A stretch of 64,000 nt of DNA from Ponticoccus alexandrii (lineage in GTDB: Bacteria; Pseudomonadota; Alphaproteobacteria; Rhodobacterales; Rhodobacteraceae), in contig NZ_CP047166.1 in the NCBI RefSeq assembly GCF_016806125.1, positions 3,038,001 through 3,102,000 on the forward strand. Direction: 5' to 3'. Of this stretch, positions 1 through 7,722 are shown piece after piece. The notes under the pieces were generated by a model. That model worked only from the letters and a program-made list of their open reading frames with translations, was not told where the DNA came from and made no database searches. Every line of letters begins with the position of its first letter. The stretch's first letter is position 1. The position numbers and the translations under genes are program-made.

Positions 1-644
1 GTATCCTGCCGCTGGTGATCTTCGCGGTGATGATGGTGCCCTTCGTCAGGGGCTGGACCAGCCTCGTCGAATCCTCGGCCATCGGCGCCATGGCCGCCTT
101 CTTCGCCGCCATCCTCAAGGGCCGCATGACCCGCGACGTCTTCGAGACCTCGGTCCGCCAGACCCTCGCCATCTCCTGCATGTTCATGTGGATCATCCTC
201 GCCGCCCTCGGGTTCGGAGCCATCTTCGACGGCCTCGGCGCGGTCGGCGCCATCGAGTCGCTTTTCACCGAAAAGCTGGGCCTCAGCCCATGGATGATCC
301 TGATCCTGATGCAGCTGTCGTTCATCGTCATGGGCACTTTCCTCGACGATACCGCGATGCTGGTGATCGTCGCGCCGCTTTATGTGCCGCTGGTGGGGGC
401 GCTTGGCTTCGACCTGATCTGGTACGGGGTGCTCTACACGATCACGACGCAGATCGCCTACATGACGCCGCCCTTCGGCTACAACCTCTTCCTGATGCGC
501 GCCATGGCCCCGCCGGAAATCGGCCTTCTGGACATCTACCGCTCGATCATTCCCTTCGCGCTGGTCATGGTGCTGGCACTGGCGCTGATCATGGTCTTCC
601 CGCAGATCGCCCTGTGGCTGCCCGGACTGGTATACGGAAACTGA
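1..644 (+). CDS. dctM: TRAP transporter large permease (DctM family), C-terminal part
   Basis: The gene enters from the left edge in the frame starting at base 3, so only about 213 C-terminal residues are present. The product is the large, roughly twelve-helix subunit of a tripartite ATP-independent periplasmic transporter in the inner membrane. It shows repeated hydrophobic helices, a 'GTFLDDTAMLVIVAPL' segment and 'QIAYMTPPFGYNLFLMRA', both typical of the DctM C-terminal half (compare 'MTPPVGMN' in the second TRAP system near 30250). The Tat-exported binding protein follows 56 bases downstream, so this is the permease of that system. Substrate is not readable from the permease itself. Confidence 0.93.
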   Translation, partial: ILPLVIFAVMMVPFVRGWTSLVESSAIGAMAAFFAAILKGRMTRDVFETSVRQTLAISCMFMWIILAALGFGAIFDGLGAVGAIESLFTEKLGLSPWMILILMQLSFIVMGTFLDDTAMLVIVAPLYVPLVGALGFDLIWYGVLYTITTQIAYMTPPFGYNLFLMRAMAPPEIGLLDIYRSIIPFALVMVLALALIMVFPQIALWLPGLVYGN

Positions 645-700
645 ACCATAATGAGCCCCGACAACGGGGCCACAACCCTAGCAACCTGGAGACGTTGAAG

Positions 701-1738
701 ATGACCACATCCCGCAGAAAGTTCCTGACCACCGCCGCCGTCGGTGCGGCGGCTGCCCCCCTCGCCGCGCCCGCGCTGGCGCAATCCACCATCACATGGC
801 GGATGCAGACCTATGCCGGCGCCGCGCTGGCCGAGCATGTCGTGAAGCCCGCCATCGACACCTTCAACAAGATCGCCGGCGACCGGATGCAGATCGAGCT
901 GTTCTACGCCGACCAGCTTGTCCCCACCGGCGAGCTGTTCCGCGCCATGCAGCGCGGCACCATCGACGCGGTGCAGTCGGACGACGACTCCATGGCCTCG
1001 CCGACCGAGGTCACGGTCTTCGGCGGCTACTTCCCCTTCGCCTCGCGCTACTCGCTCGACGTGCCGGTGCTCTTCAACCAGTACGGCCTGAACGAGATAT
1101 GGGAGGAAGAATACGCCAAGGTCGGTGTGAAGCACATCAGCGCCGGGTCGTGGGACCCCTGCCACTTCGCCACCAAGGACCCGATCAACAGCCTCGCCGA
1201 CCTGCAGGGCAAGCGCGTCTTCACCTTCCCGACCGCGGGCCGCTTCCTCAGCCAGTTCGGCGTCGTGCCCGTCACCCTGCCGTGGGAGGACATCGAGGTC
1301 GCCGTCCAGACCGGCGAGCTTGACGGCATCGCGTGGTCGGGCATCACCGAGGATTACACCGTGGGTTGGGCCGACGTGACCAACTACTTCCTCACCAACA
1401 ACATCTCGGGCGCGTGGATCGGGCACTTCTTCGCCAATCAGGGCCGCTGGGAAGAACTGCCCGAGGACCTGCAACTGCTGCTGAAGACCTGCATGGAGCA
1501 GTCGCACTACTACCGCCAATGGTGGTATTGGGGCGGCGAGGCCTCCCTGCGCGTGAACGGAGACAAGATGCAGCTGACCACCATCCCCGACGCCGAGTGG
1601 GATCAGGTCGAGCAGGCGGCCCAGAAGTTCTGGGACGAGATCGCCGCGGAATCCGAGACCAAGGCGAAGGTCGTGGAGATCTTCAAGCAGTACAACGCCG
1701 ACATGGCCAAGGCCGGTCGCCCCTACCGCTACACCTGA
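701..1738 (+). CDS. dctP: TRAP transporter substrate-binding protein (DctP/TakP type, Tat-exported)
   Basis: A 345-residue periplasmic binding protein. The ATG at 701 is chosen because the protein then begins with a textbook Tat signal: twin arginines in 'TSRRKFL', an Ala-rich hydrophobic stretch and an 'ALAQ' cleavage region near residue 28. The frame is open further upstream, but only antisense-like low-complexity sequence lies there. The body carries DctP family features such as 'GELFRAMQRGTIDAVQ' and 'WEDIEVAVQTGELDGIAWSG'. The family relatives with Tat signals and a 'QWWYWGGEA' motif include 2-oxoacid binders such as TakP; that similarity does not fix the ligand. It sits between its permease and a glutamylation-type catabolic cluster, suggesting an amine or amino-alcohol related substrate (inference). 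Confidence 0.9.
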   Translation: MTTSRRKFLTTAAVGAAAAPLAAPALAQSTITWRMQTYAGAALAEHVVKPAIDTFNKIAGDRMQIELFYADQLVPTGELFRAMQRGTIDAVQSDDDSMASPTEVTVFGGYFPFASRYSLDVPVLFNQYGLNEIWEEEYAKVGVKHISAGSWDPCHFATKDPINSLADLQGKRVFTFPTAGRFLSQFGVVPVTLPWEDIEVAVQTGELDGIAWSGITEDYTVGWADVTNYFLTNNISGAWIGHFFANQGRWEELPEDLQLLLKTCMEQSHYYRQWWYWGGEASLRVNGDKMQLTTIPDAEWDQVEQAAQKFWDEIAAESETKAKVVEIFKQYNADMAKAGRPYRYT

Positions 1739-1745
1739 TGCCCCC

Positions 1746-1771
1746 GGCCCCGGCGCATGGATGCCGGGGCC
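1746..1771 (+). terminator. stem-loop after the TRAP binding-protein gene
   Basis: Nine bases GGCCCCGGC (1746-1754) pair perfectly with GCCGGGGCC (1763-1771) across an 8-base loop, 8 bases after the dctP stop. No T-run follows, so it may stabilise the 3' end of the binding-protein mRNA or act as a partial terminator rather than a full stop. Confidence 0.55.
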
Positions 1772-1795
1772 ATTCCATTGAAAGGACTGCCAGAC

Positions 1796-3157
1796 ATGCC
1801 CGGCCCCCTGACCTTCGACGACCTCAAAGAACAGGTCGCAACCGGCGCCATCGACACGGTGCTGGTCTGCACCGTGGACATGCAGGGCCGCCTGATGGGC
1901 AAACGCTTCCACGCGGCGCATTTCGTCAACAGCGCGTGGGAGGAAACCCACTGCTGCAACTACCTGATGGCCACGGACCTCGTGATGTCCACGCCCGAGG
2001 GCTATGCCTCGACCTCTTGGGAAAAGGGCTACGGCGACTACGTGATGAAGCCGGACCTCTCGACCATCCGCCCGATGCCATGGCTGCCCGCGACGGTGAT
2101 GGTGCTCTGTGACCTCTTGGACCACCACACCCACGAAGAGGTGCCGCATTCCCCCCGCGCCATGCTGAAGAAGCAGGTGAAGCGGGCCGAGGCCATGGGC
2201 TTCACCCCGATGATGGCGACCGAGCTGGAATTCTTCCTCTTCGAGCGCAGCTTCGACGAGATCCGCAAGGGCGGGTTCCGCGACCTTGCCACGCTGGTCG
2301 GCTACAATCAGGACTACAACATCATGATGACCAGCCGGGAGGAGCATGTGATGCGCCCCCTGCGCAATCACCTCTACGCCGCCGGCCTGCCGATCGAGAA
2401 CTCCAAGGGCGAGGCCGAGACCGGGCAGGAAGAGCTGAACATCAAGTACGCCCCCGCGCTCGACACCGCCGAGTATCACACCATCGCCAAGCACTCGGTG
2501 AAGGAGATCGCCCAGCAGCAGGGCCACGCCGCGAGCTTCCTCGCGAAATGGCACCACAACAAGGTGGGTTCTTCCAGCCACGTCCACATGTCGCTGTGGA
2601 AGGGGTCGGACCCGGCCTTCTTCGACAAGGATGACGCGCTTGGCATGTCGGACCTGATGAAGTCGTACACCGCGGGCCTGCTGAAATACGCACCCGACTG
2701 CATGATCTTCCTCGCCCCCTACATCAACAGCTACAAGCGCTTCGTGGCGGGCACCTTTGCGCCCACGCGGATCATCTGGTCGGTGGACAACCGCACCGCG
2801 GGCTTCCGCCTCTGCGGCGACGGCACCAAGGGCGTGCGCATCGAATGCCGCGTCGGCGGGTCGGACCTGAACCCCTACACCGCCATGGCCGCCCTGCTGG
2901 CGGCGGGGCTGAAGGGCATCGAGGACGGGCTGGACCTGCAACCGGCCTTCACCGGCGACGCCTATGCGGGCGACGCGCCGGAACTGCCGACCACCTTGCC
3001 CGCCGCGCGGACCGCCCTGCTGGGGTCGGAGATGCTGCGCGAGGCCTTCGGAGAGGACGTGGTGATCCACTACGCCCGCGCCGCAGAGGTGGAGATCGAG
3101 GACTACAACCGCGTCGTGACCGACTACGAGATCGCGCGCGGCTTCGAGATGGCCTGA
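1796..3157 (+). CDS. glutamine-synthetase-family gamma-glutamyl-amine ligase
   Basis: A 453-residue member of the GlnA fold. The ATG at 1796 is preferred over 1757 because AAAGGA lies 10 bases upstream and the protein then starts 'MPGPLTFDDLKEQ'. Active-site landmarks are visible: 'ATELEFFLFE' (metal-binding Glu pair), 'GQEELNIKYAP', 'SSSHVHMSLWKG' (ATP/metal), 'VDNRTAGFRLCG' and the C-terminal 'RVGGSDLNPY'. The N-terminal 'DMQGRLMGKRF' is typical of the non-canonical branch (PuuA, IpuC, GlnA3/GlnA4-like) that joins glutamate to amines rather than ammonia. Genes for an aldehyde dehydrogenase and an Fe-alcohol dehydrogenase follow. That set would oxidise a gamma-glutamylated amino-alcohol to a carboxylate, as in isopropylamine/alaninol or ethanolamine catabolism (inference). 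True glutamine synthetase activity is less likely. Confidence 0.85.
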   Translation: MPGPLTFDDLKEQVATGAIDTVLVCTVDMQGRLMGKRFHAAHFVNSAWEETHCCNYLMATDLVMSTPEGYASTSWEKGYGDYVMKPDLSTIRPMPWLPATVMVLCDLLDHHTHEEVPHSPRAMLKKQVKRAEAMGFTPMMATELEFFLFERSFDEIRKGGFRDLATLVGYNQDYNIMMTSREEHVMRPLRNHLYAAGLPIENSKGEAETGQEELNIKYAPALDTAEYHTIAKHSVKEIAQQQGHAASFLAKWHHNKVGSSSHVHMSLWKGSDPAFFDKDDALGMSDLMKSYTAGLLKYAPDCMIFLAPYINSYKRFVAGTFAPTRIIWSVDNRTAGFRLCGDGTKGVRIECRVGGSDLNPYTAMAALLAAGLKGIEDGLDLQPAFTGDAYAGDAPELPTTLPAARTALLGSEMLREAFGEDVVIHYARAAEVEIEDYNRVVTDYEIARGFEMA

Positions 3158-3274
3158 GGCGCCGAAGGGCAGGCGACACCGGGCAGCCAAAGGCCCCCGG
3201 ACGCCCTGCCAGACGGGACGGCCCGAGGGCCCGCAGACACGGGATGGCCTGAGACACGGCGCATAGAGGACGAC

Positions 3275-4660
3275 ATGAGCAAGACCCTGAAGAACATCTC
3301 TCCCATCGACGGCAGCACCTATGCGGAGCGGCCCGTCCTGACGCTGGACGAGGCCCACGCCGCCGCCGCGCGCGGCAAGGCGGCGCAGGCGGCATGGGCC
3401 GCGCGCCCGCTGCAAGAGCGGATCGACCTCGTGATGGCGGGCGTCGAAGCCGTCGGCGCGATGAACGACGAGATCGTGCCGGAACTGGCGCATATGATGG
3501 GCCGCCCGGTCCGCTTCGGCGGCGAATTCGGCGGCTTCAACGAGCGTGCCTCCTACATGGCGGGCATCGCCGCCGAGGCGCTGGCCCCCATCGAGGTCGG
3601 CGAGGACGAGACCTTCACCCGCTACATCAAGCGCGTGCCGCTCGGCCTCGCCTTCGTCGTGGCGCCGTGGAATTATCCCTATATGACGGCGATCAACACC
3701 GTCGCCCCCGCGCTGATCGCGGGCAATACGGTCATGCTGAAACACGCCACCCAGACCCTGCTGGTCGGCGAGCGTATGGCGCGGGCCTTCCATTCCGCGG
3801 GTGTGCCGGAAGAGGTCTTCCAGAACGTCTTCCTCGACCACGACACCACCTCGGCGCTGATCGCGGGCAATGCCTTCGACTTCGTGAACTTCACCGGCTC
3901 CGTCGGGGGCGGCAAGGCGATTGAGCGCGCGGCGGCGGGCACCTTCACCGGCACCGGGCTGGAGCTTGGCGGCAAGGACCCGGGCTACGTCATGGAGGAC
4001 GCCGATCTGGATGCCGCCGTCGACACGCTGATCGACGGGGCGATGTTCAACTCGGGCCAGTGCTGCTGCGGGATCGAACGGATCTACGTCCACGAGTCGC
4101 TCTACGACGCCTTCCTCGAAAAGGCGCTGGCGGTGGTGCGCGGCTACAAGCTGGGCAACCCGCTGGACCCCGAGACCACCATCGGCCCCATGGCGCATGT
4201 GCGCTTCGCACAGGAGGTTCGCGCCCAGATCGCCGAGGCCATCGAGATGGGCGCCACCGCCCATATAGAGACCATGCCCGAGGACGACGGCGCCGCCTAC
4301 CTGACGCCGCAGATCCTGACCGGCGTGACGCACGAGATGCGCGTCATGCGCGACGAGAGCTTTGGCCCGGTCGTGGGCATCATGAAGGTGAGCGGCGACG
4401 AAGAGGCCATCGCCCTGATGAACGACAGCCACTTCGGCCTGACCGCCTCGCTTTGGACGGCGGACGTGGCGCGCGCGCAGGCCGTGGGCGACCGGATCGA
4501 GACCGGGACGGTCTTTCTCAACCGCGCCGACTACCTCGACCCGGGCCTCTGCTGGACCGGCTGCAAGCAGACCGGGCGCGGCGGTGGCCTCTCGGTCATC
4601 GGCCTCCACAACCTGACCCGGCCCAAGTCCTACCACCTCAAGCGCGTGACCCGCGCCTGA
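3275..4660 (+). CDS. NAD(P)-dependent aldehyde dehydrogenase
   Basis: A 461-residue aldehyde dehydrogenase superfamily enzyme, close to the usual 460-500. It shows the cofactor-side 'VAPWNYPYMTAINTVAPALIAGN', the general-base motif 'GLELGGKDPGYV', and the catalytic-cysteine motif 'FNSGQCCCGIERI', where three cysteines stand in a row. Another landmark is 'DESFGPVVGIM'. GAGGAC lies a few bases before the ATG. It is 117 bases after the glutamine-synthetase-like gene in the same direction. The likely role is oxidation of an aldehyde made by the downstream alcohol dehydrogenase, perhaps while the amine is still gamma-glutamylated (inference). Confidence 0.92.
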   Translation: MSKTLKNISPIDGSTYAERPVLTLDEAHAAAARGKAAQAAWAARPLQERIDLVMAGVEAVGAMNDEIVPELAHMMGRPVRFGGEFGGFNERASYMAGIAAEALAPIEVGEDETFTRYIKRVPLGLAFVVAPWNYPYMTAINTVAPALIAGNTVMLKHATQTLLVGERMARAFHSAGVPEEVFQNVFLDHDTTSALIAGNAFDFVNFTGSVGGGKAIERAAAGTFTGTGLELGGKDPGYVMEDADLDAAVDTLIDGAMFNSGQCCCGIERIYVHESLYDAFLEKALAVVRGYKLGNPLDPETTIGPMAHVRFAQEVRAQIAEAIEMGATAHIETMPEDDGAAYLTPQILTGVTHEMRVMRDESFGPVVGIMKVSGDEEAIALMNDSHFGLTASLWTADVARAQAVGDRIETGTVFLNRADYLDPGLCWTGCKQTGRGGGLSVIGLHNLTRPKSYHLKRVTRA

Positions 4661-5040
4661 CGGTCCCGCCCGGACCCGCGTGGGCCGGACGCGATCCCGC
4701 GATTTTGGACCGCCCTTTCCCAGGGCGCTCCGTCACACAGAAGCCCCCCGGCCCACCGCCCCGCAGCGGCGACCACCGGGACCGCAAGCCCGGCCCAGTG
4801 TCCCGAAAGGGTGGCGCCCGGGACCTCCCCCGGACCGCAGCACCGAAGCGGCGGCGTTGGGACCACACCCCCCGGACCGCAGCACCGAAGCGGCGGCGCG
4901 GGGATCGCAAGCCACCCCGGACTGTCCGCACGGGCGTCCGGCCCGACCGAAGCCCCCTCTCCGGACCGGGGGCGCCCTTTTCACCAGACAGGCCGCGCCC
5001 AGAACGGGGGCGGCGCACACCACAGACAAAGAGCCCCGAC
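4661..5040. other. 380-base intergenic gap containing a short tandem repeat
   Basis: No convincing gene lies between the aldehyde dehydrogenase and the Fe-alcohol dehydrogenase. The sequence is very GC-rich, open in several frames only because of composition, and rich in short variants of GGACCGCAGCACCGAAGCGG and GGGACCGCAAGCC. The clearest pair is listed separately. No promoter is obvious. Confidence 0.5.
4827..4898. repeat. two-copy 42-base tandem repeat
   Basis: A 30-base block with core GGACCGCAGCACCGAAGCGG occurs at 4827-4856 and again, identically, at 4869-4898, giving a 42-base period. Degenerate relatives (GGGACCGCAAGCC and similar) occur just upstream near 4775-4795. It lies wholly between genes. 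Confidence 0.8.
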
Positions 5041-6186
5041 ATGAGCCTCACCGGAAACTGGTCCTACCCCACCGCCATCAAGTTCGGCGCAGGCCGCATC
5101 GCGGAACTGCCCGGCGCCTGCGCGCAGGCCGGCATGAAGCGCCCCCTGCTGGTCACCGACCGGGGGCTGGCCGACCTGCCGATCACCGATGCGACGCTGG
5201 ACATCCTCGAAGCCGCCGGACTGGGCCGCGCGCTTTTCGCCGACGTCGATCCGAACCCGAACGAGATCAACCTTGCCGCCGGTGTCGCCGCCTACCGGAA
5301 CGGAGAGCATGACGGGGTGATCGCCTTCGGCGGCGGCTCGGGGCTGGACCTCGGCAAGATGGTCGCCTTCATGGCGGGCCAGACGCGCGCTGTCTGGGAC
5401 TTCGAGGACATCGGCGACTGGTGGACCCGCGCCGATGCCTCTGTCATCGCGCCCATCGTGGCGGTGCCGACCACCGCCGGAACCGGCTCCGAAGTGGGGC
5501 GCGCCAGCGTCATCACCAATTCCGAGACGCATGAGAAAAAGATCATCTTCCACCCCAAGGTCCTGCCCGCCGTGGTGATCTGCGACCCCGAACTGACCGT
5601 CGGCATGCCCAAGGCGATCACCGCGGGCACCGGGCTCGACGCCTTCGCGCATTGCGTCGAGGCCTTCAGCAGCCCGCATTACCACCCCATGAGCCAGGGC
5701 ATCGCGCTGGAGGGGATGCGGCTGGTCAAGGAGTACCTGCCCCGCGCCTATGCCGACGGCACCGATATCGAGGCGCGCGCGCAGATGATGTCGGCGGCGA
5801 TGATGGGCGCCACCGCCTTCCAGAAGGGGTTGGGCGCGATCCATGCCATGAGCCACCCCATCGGCGCGCATTTCAACACCCACCACGGCACCACCAACGC
5901 CGTCTGCATGCCCGCCGTGCTGGCCCTGAACGCCGAGGCGATTCGCGAGCGGTTCGACATGGCAGCAGGCTACCTTGGCATCTCGGGCGGCTTCGCGGGC
6001 TTCCAGAGCTTCGTGCAGGGGCTGAACGACACGCTGGGCATCCCCCGCCGCCTGTCGGAGATGGGCGTGACCGAAGCGGCCATCCCGGCGCTGGTTGAGG
6101 GCGCGCTGAAGGACCCGTCCTGCGGCGGCAACCCGGTGGCGCTGACCGCCGAGAACCTCGAAGGCCTGTTCCGCGCCGCGCTCTGA
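5041..6186 (+). CDS. iron-containing alcohol dehydrogenase
   Basis: A 381-residue type III (Fe-dependent) alcohol dehydrogenase, normal length for the family. The ATG at 5041 begins 'MSLTGNWSYPTAIKFGAGRI', matching the usual start; upstream in-frame sequence is repeat-rich gap. Landmarks are 'VIAFGGGSGLDLGKM' (nucleotide binding), 'PTTAGTGSEVGRA', and the metal ligands in 'DAFAHCVEAFSSPHYHP' and 'AIHAMSHPIGAHFNTHHGTTNAV'. It is the last gene of the first catabolic block and would convert an alcohol to the aldehyde used by the dehydrogenase upstream. The natural substrate is inferred only from context. Confidence 0.93.
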   Translation: MSLTGNWSYPTAIKFGAGRIAELPGACAQAGMKRPLLVTDRGLADLPITDATLDILEAAGLGRALFADVDPNPNEINLAAGVAAYRNGEHDGVIAFGGGSGLDLGKMVAFMAGQTRAVWDFEDIGDWWTRADASVIAPIVAVPTTAGTGSEVGRASVITNSETHEKKIIFHPKVLPAVVICDPELTVGMPKAITAGTGLDAFAHCVEAFSSPHYHPMSQGIALEGMRLVKEYLPRAYADGTDIEARAQMMSAAMMGATAFQKGLGAIHAMSHPIGAHFNTHHGTTNAVCMPAVLALNAEAIRERFDMAAGYLGISGGFAGFQSFVQGLNDTLGIPRRLSEMGVTEAAIPALVEGALKDPSCGGNPVALTAENLEGLFRAAL

Positions 6187-6191
6187 CGGAT

Positions 6192-6250
6192 GGGGGCTCT
6201 GCCCCCGCTCGCTGCGCTCGCCCCCCGAGGTATTTGGAAGACCAAAGAAG
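6192..6250 (+). repeat. dispersed CCCCGAGGTATTT / GGACCAAAGAAG repeat, copy A
   Basis: Five bases after the alcohol dehydrogenase stop comes a GGGGG-CTCTG-CCCCC hairpin, then GCTCGCTGCGCTCGC, then CCCCCCGAGGTATTTGGAAG and ACCAAAGAAG. This is one of eight related elements in the window. The hairpin next to the stop could help terminate transcription, but other copies lie where termination is not expected. Confidence 0.8.
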
Positions 6251-6478
6251 GGGCTGGGGCGGCCTTGCCTGCGGCGGCGCGGGGCGCGGACCGGGGCCCG
6301 GTCTGGATTGCCGCGTGATCGGGGCCAGCCTTGCTGCGTCTGCAAAGTCGCACACACAAGGGTGATTGCCTCCGCGCCCCCGCAGGCTGTGGACAAAGCC
6401 TCCCCACCGCCTATGATTCCCCGGACACGGATCCGTGGCAGCTTGCCAGACCGCTGCGGTCCGAGGGGGAAAAGAGTG

Positions 6479-7114
6479 ATGAGTGACCACCCGCAGGCAA
6501 CGCTTGCCGAGGGGCCTATGCTGGCCTGCCCGGTCTGCGACACACTGCACGCAGAGCCGGAGGTGCCCGTGGGCCATGTCGCCCGCTGCCGCCGTTGCGG
6601 CCATGTGCTGGCCGCCCCGCGCGAGGGGGCCTTTGTCCGCGTTCTGGCGCTGGCCATCACCTCCGTCATCCTGATGGTCGGGGCGGTTTTCTTTCCCTTC
6701 ATCGAACTCGACGCCGCCGGGCTGCACAATCGCGCCTCTGTGCTGGATGCGGTGCTGGCCTTCTCGACCGGGCTGATGGTGCCCCTGTCCTTCGCGGTGG
6801 CGTTGCTGATCGTGCTGATCCCCACCGCGCGGCTCTTCGCGATCATCTACACCATCGGCCCCCTCACCGCCGGACGCCGCCCCCTGACCGGCGCCATGCA
6901 GGCCTTTCGCCTGTCGGAACGCCTGCGTCCGTGGTCCATGGCCGAAATCTTCATCCTCGGGGTGGCCGTCGCATTGGTGAAGGTCGCGGGCCTCGCCACC
7001 GTCAGCCTCGGCCCGGCCTTCTGGGCCTTCGCCATCCTCGTCCTTGTCACCGTCCTTCAGGACAACGCCATGTGCCGGTACACAATATGGAAAACGCTGG
7101 AACAGCGGACCTGA
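6479..7114 (+). CDS. pqiA: PqiA-domain inner-membrane protein (first of two)
   Basis: A 211-residue membrane protein with an N-terminal zinc-ribbon-like pair, 'ACPVCDTL' and 'RCRRCGHVL', followed by four likely transmembrane helices. This is the single PqiA domain architecture. The ATG at 6479 is preceded by GGGGGAAAAG. E. coli PqiA carries two such domains in one 417-residue chain; here they are two adjacent genes. With PqiB and PqiC it should form the inner-membrane part of a lipid-transport bridge to the outer membrane. It overlaps the next gene by 28 bases, implying coupled translation. Confidence 0.88.
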   Translation: MSDHPQATLAEGPMLACPVCDTLHAEPEVPVGHVARCRRCGHVLAAPREGAFVRVLALAITSVILMVGAVFFPFIELDAAGLHNRASVLDAVLAFSTGLMVPLSFAVALLIVLIPTARLFAIIYTIGPLTAGRRPLTGAMQAFRLSERLRPWSMAEIFILGVAVALVKVAGLATVSLGPAFWAFAILVLVTVLQDNAMCRYTIWKTLEQRT

Positions 7115-7722
7115 TCACGGCGCGGCAGGCGGGCCTTGTCGCCTGCACGCGCTGTGGCCGGGTCCACCGTCCCTCGGAAGAGGCCTGCACGCGCTGCGGC
7201 GCGCCCCTGAACCCTGCCGGACGCAAGTCCATGCAGGCGGTCTGGGCGTGGCTGGTGGCGGGCGCGGTCGTCTACATCCCCGCCAACCTCTACCCGATGC
7301 TGCGCACCTCCACCCTGCTGGAACAGACCGAAAGCACCATCGTCGGCGGTGCAATCGACCTGATGCACCACGGCTCTTACGGGGTGGCAGCGATCGTCTT
7401 CATCGCCTCGGTCCTGATCCCCGTGGGCAAATTCATCGCCATCGGCTACCTGGCGCTTGACCTGACGCCCTCGACCCTGCTGAACAAGCACCAGCGGCAC
7501 CGTCTGTACGAGGTGGTGGAATTCATCGGGCGCTGGTCGATGATCGACGTCTTCGTCGTGGCCATCCTGTCGGCCCTTGTCCAGCTTGGGTCCGTCGCTA
7601 TCATTAACCCCGGTATCGCAGCGGTCAGCTTTGCCCTTTCGGTTGCCTTCACGATGCTGTCGGCCCAGGCTCTGGACCCGCGGCTGATCTGGGACGAAGA
7701 CGAGAAAGAAGAGCACCCTTGA
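7087..7722 (+). CDS. pqiA: PqiA-domain inner-membrane protein (second of two)
   Basis: A 211-residue protein that begins 'MENAGTADLITARQAG', then a zinc-ribbon-like 'ACTRCGRVH' / 'ACTRCGAPL', then about four membrane helices including 'AVWAWLVAGAVVYIPANLYPML', typical of PqiA. The start at 7087 lies inside the end of the first pqiA gene in another frame. It corresponds to the second half of a fused PqiA. The acidic tail 'DEDEKEEHP' is cytoplasmic. Translation of PqiB begins on its stop codon. Confidence 0.88.
   Translation: MENAGTADLITARQAGLVACTRCGRVHRPSEEACTRCGAPLNPAGRKSMQAVWAWLVAGAVVYIPANLYPMLRTSTLLEQTESTIVGGAIDLMHHGSYGVAAIVFIASVLIPVGKFIAIGYLALDLTPSTLLNKHQRHRLYEVVEFIGRWSMIDVFVVAILSALVQLGSVAIINPGIAAVSFALSVAFTMLSAQALDPRLIWDEDEKEEHP

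Noticed and set aside
536-4636. A 1366-codon open frame on the minus strand
   Set aside because: It is exactly antisense to the TRAP, ligase and aldehyde dehydrogenase genes, is Arg/His/Val-rich, and has no recognisable domain. High GC keeps such shadow frames open.
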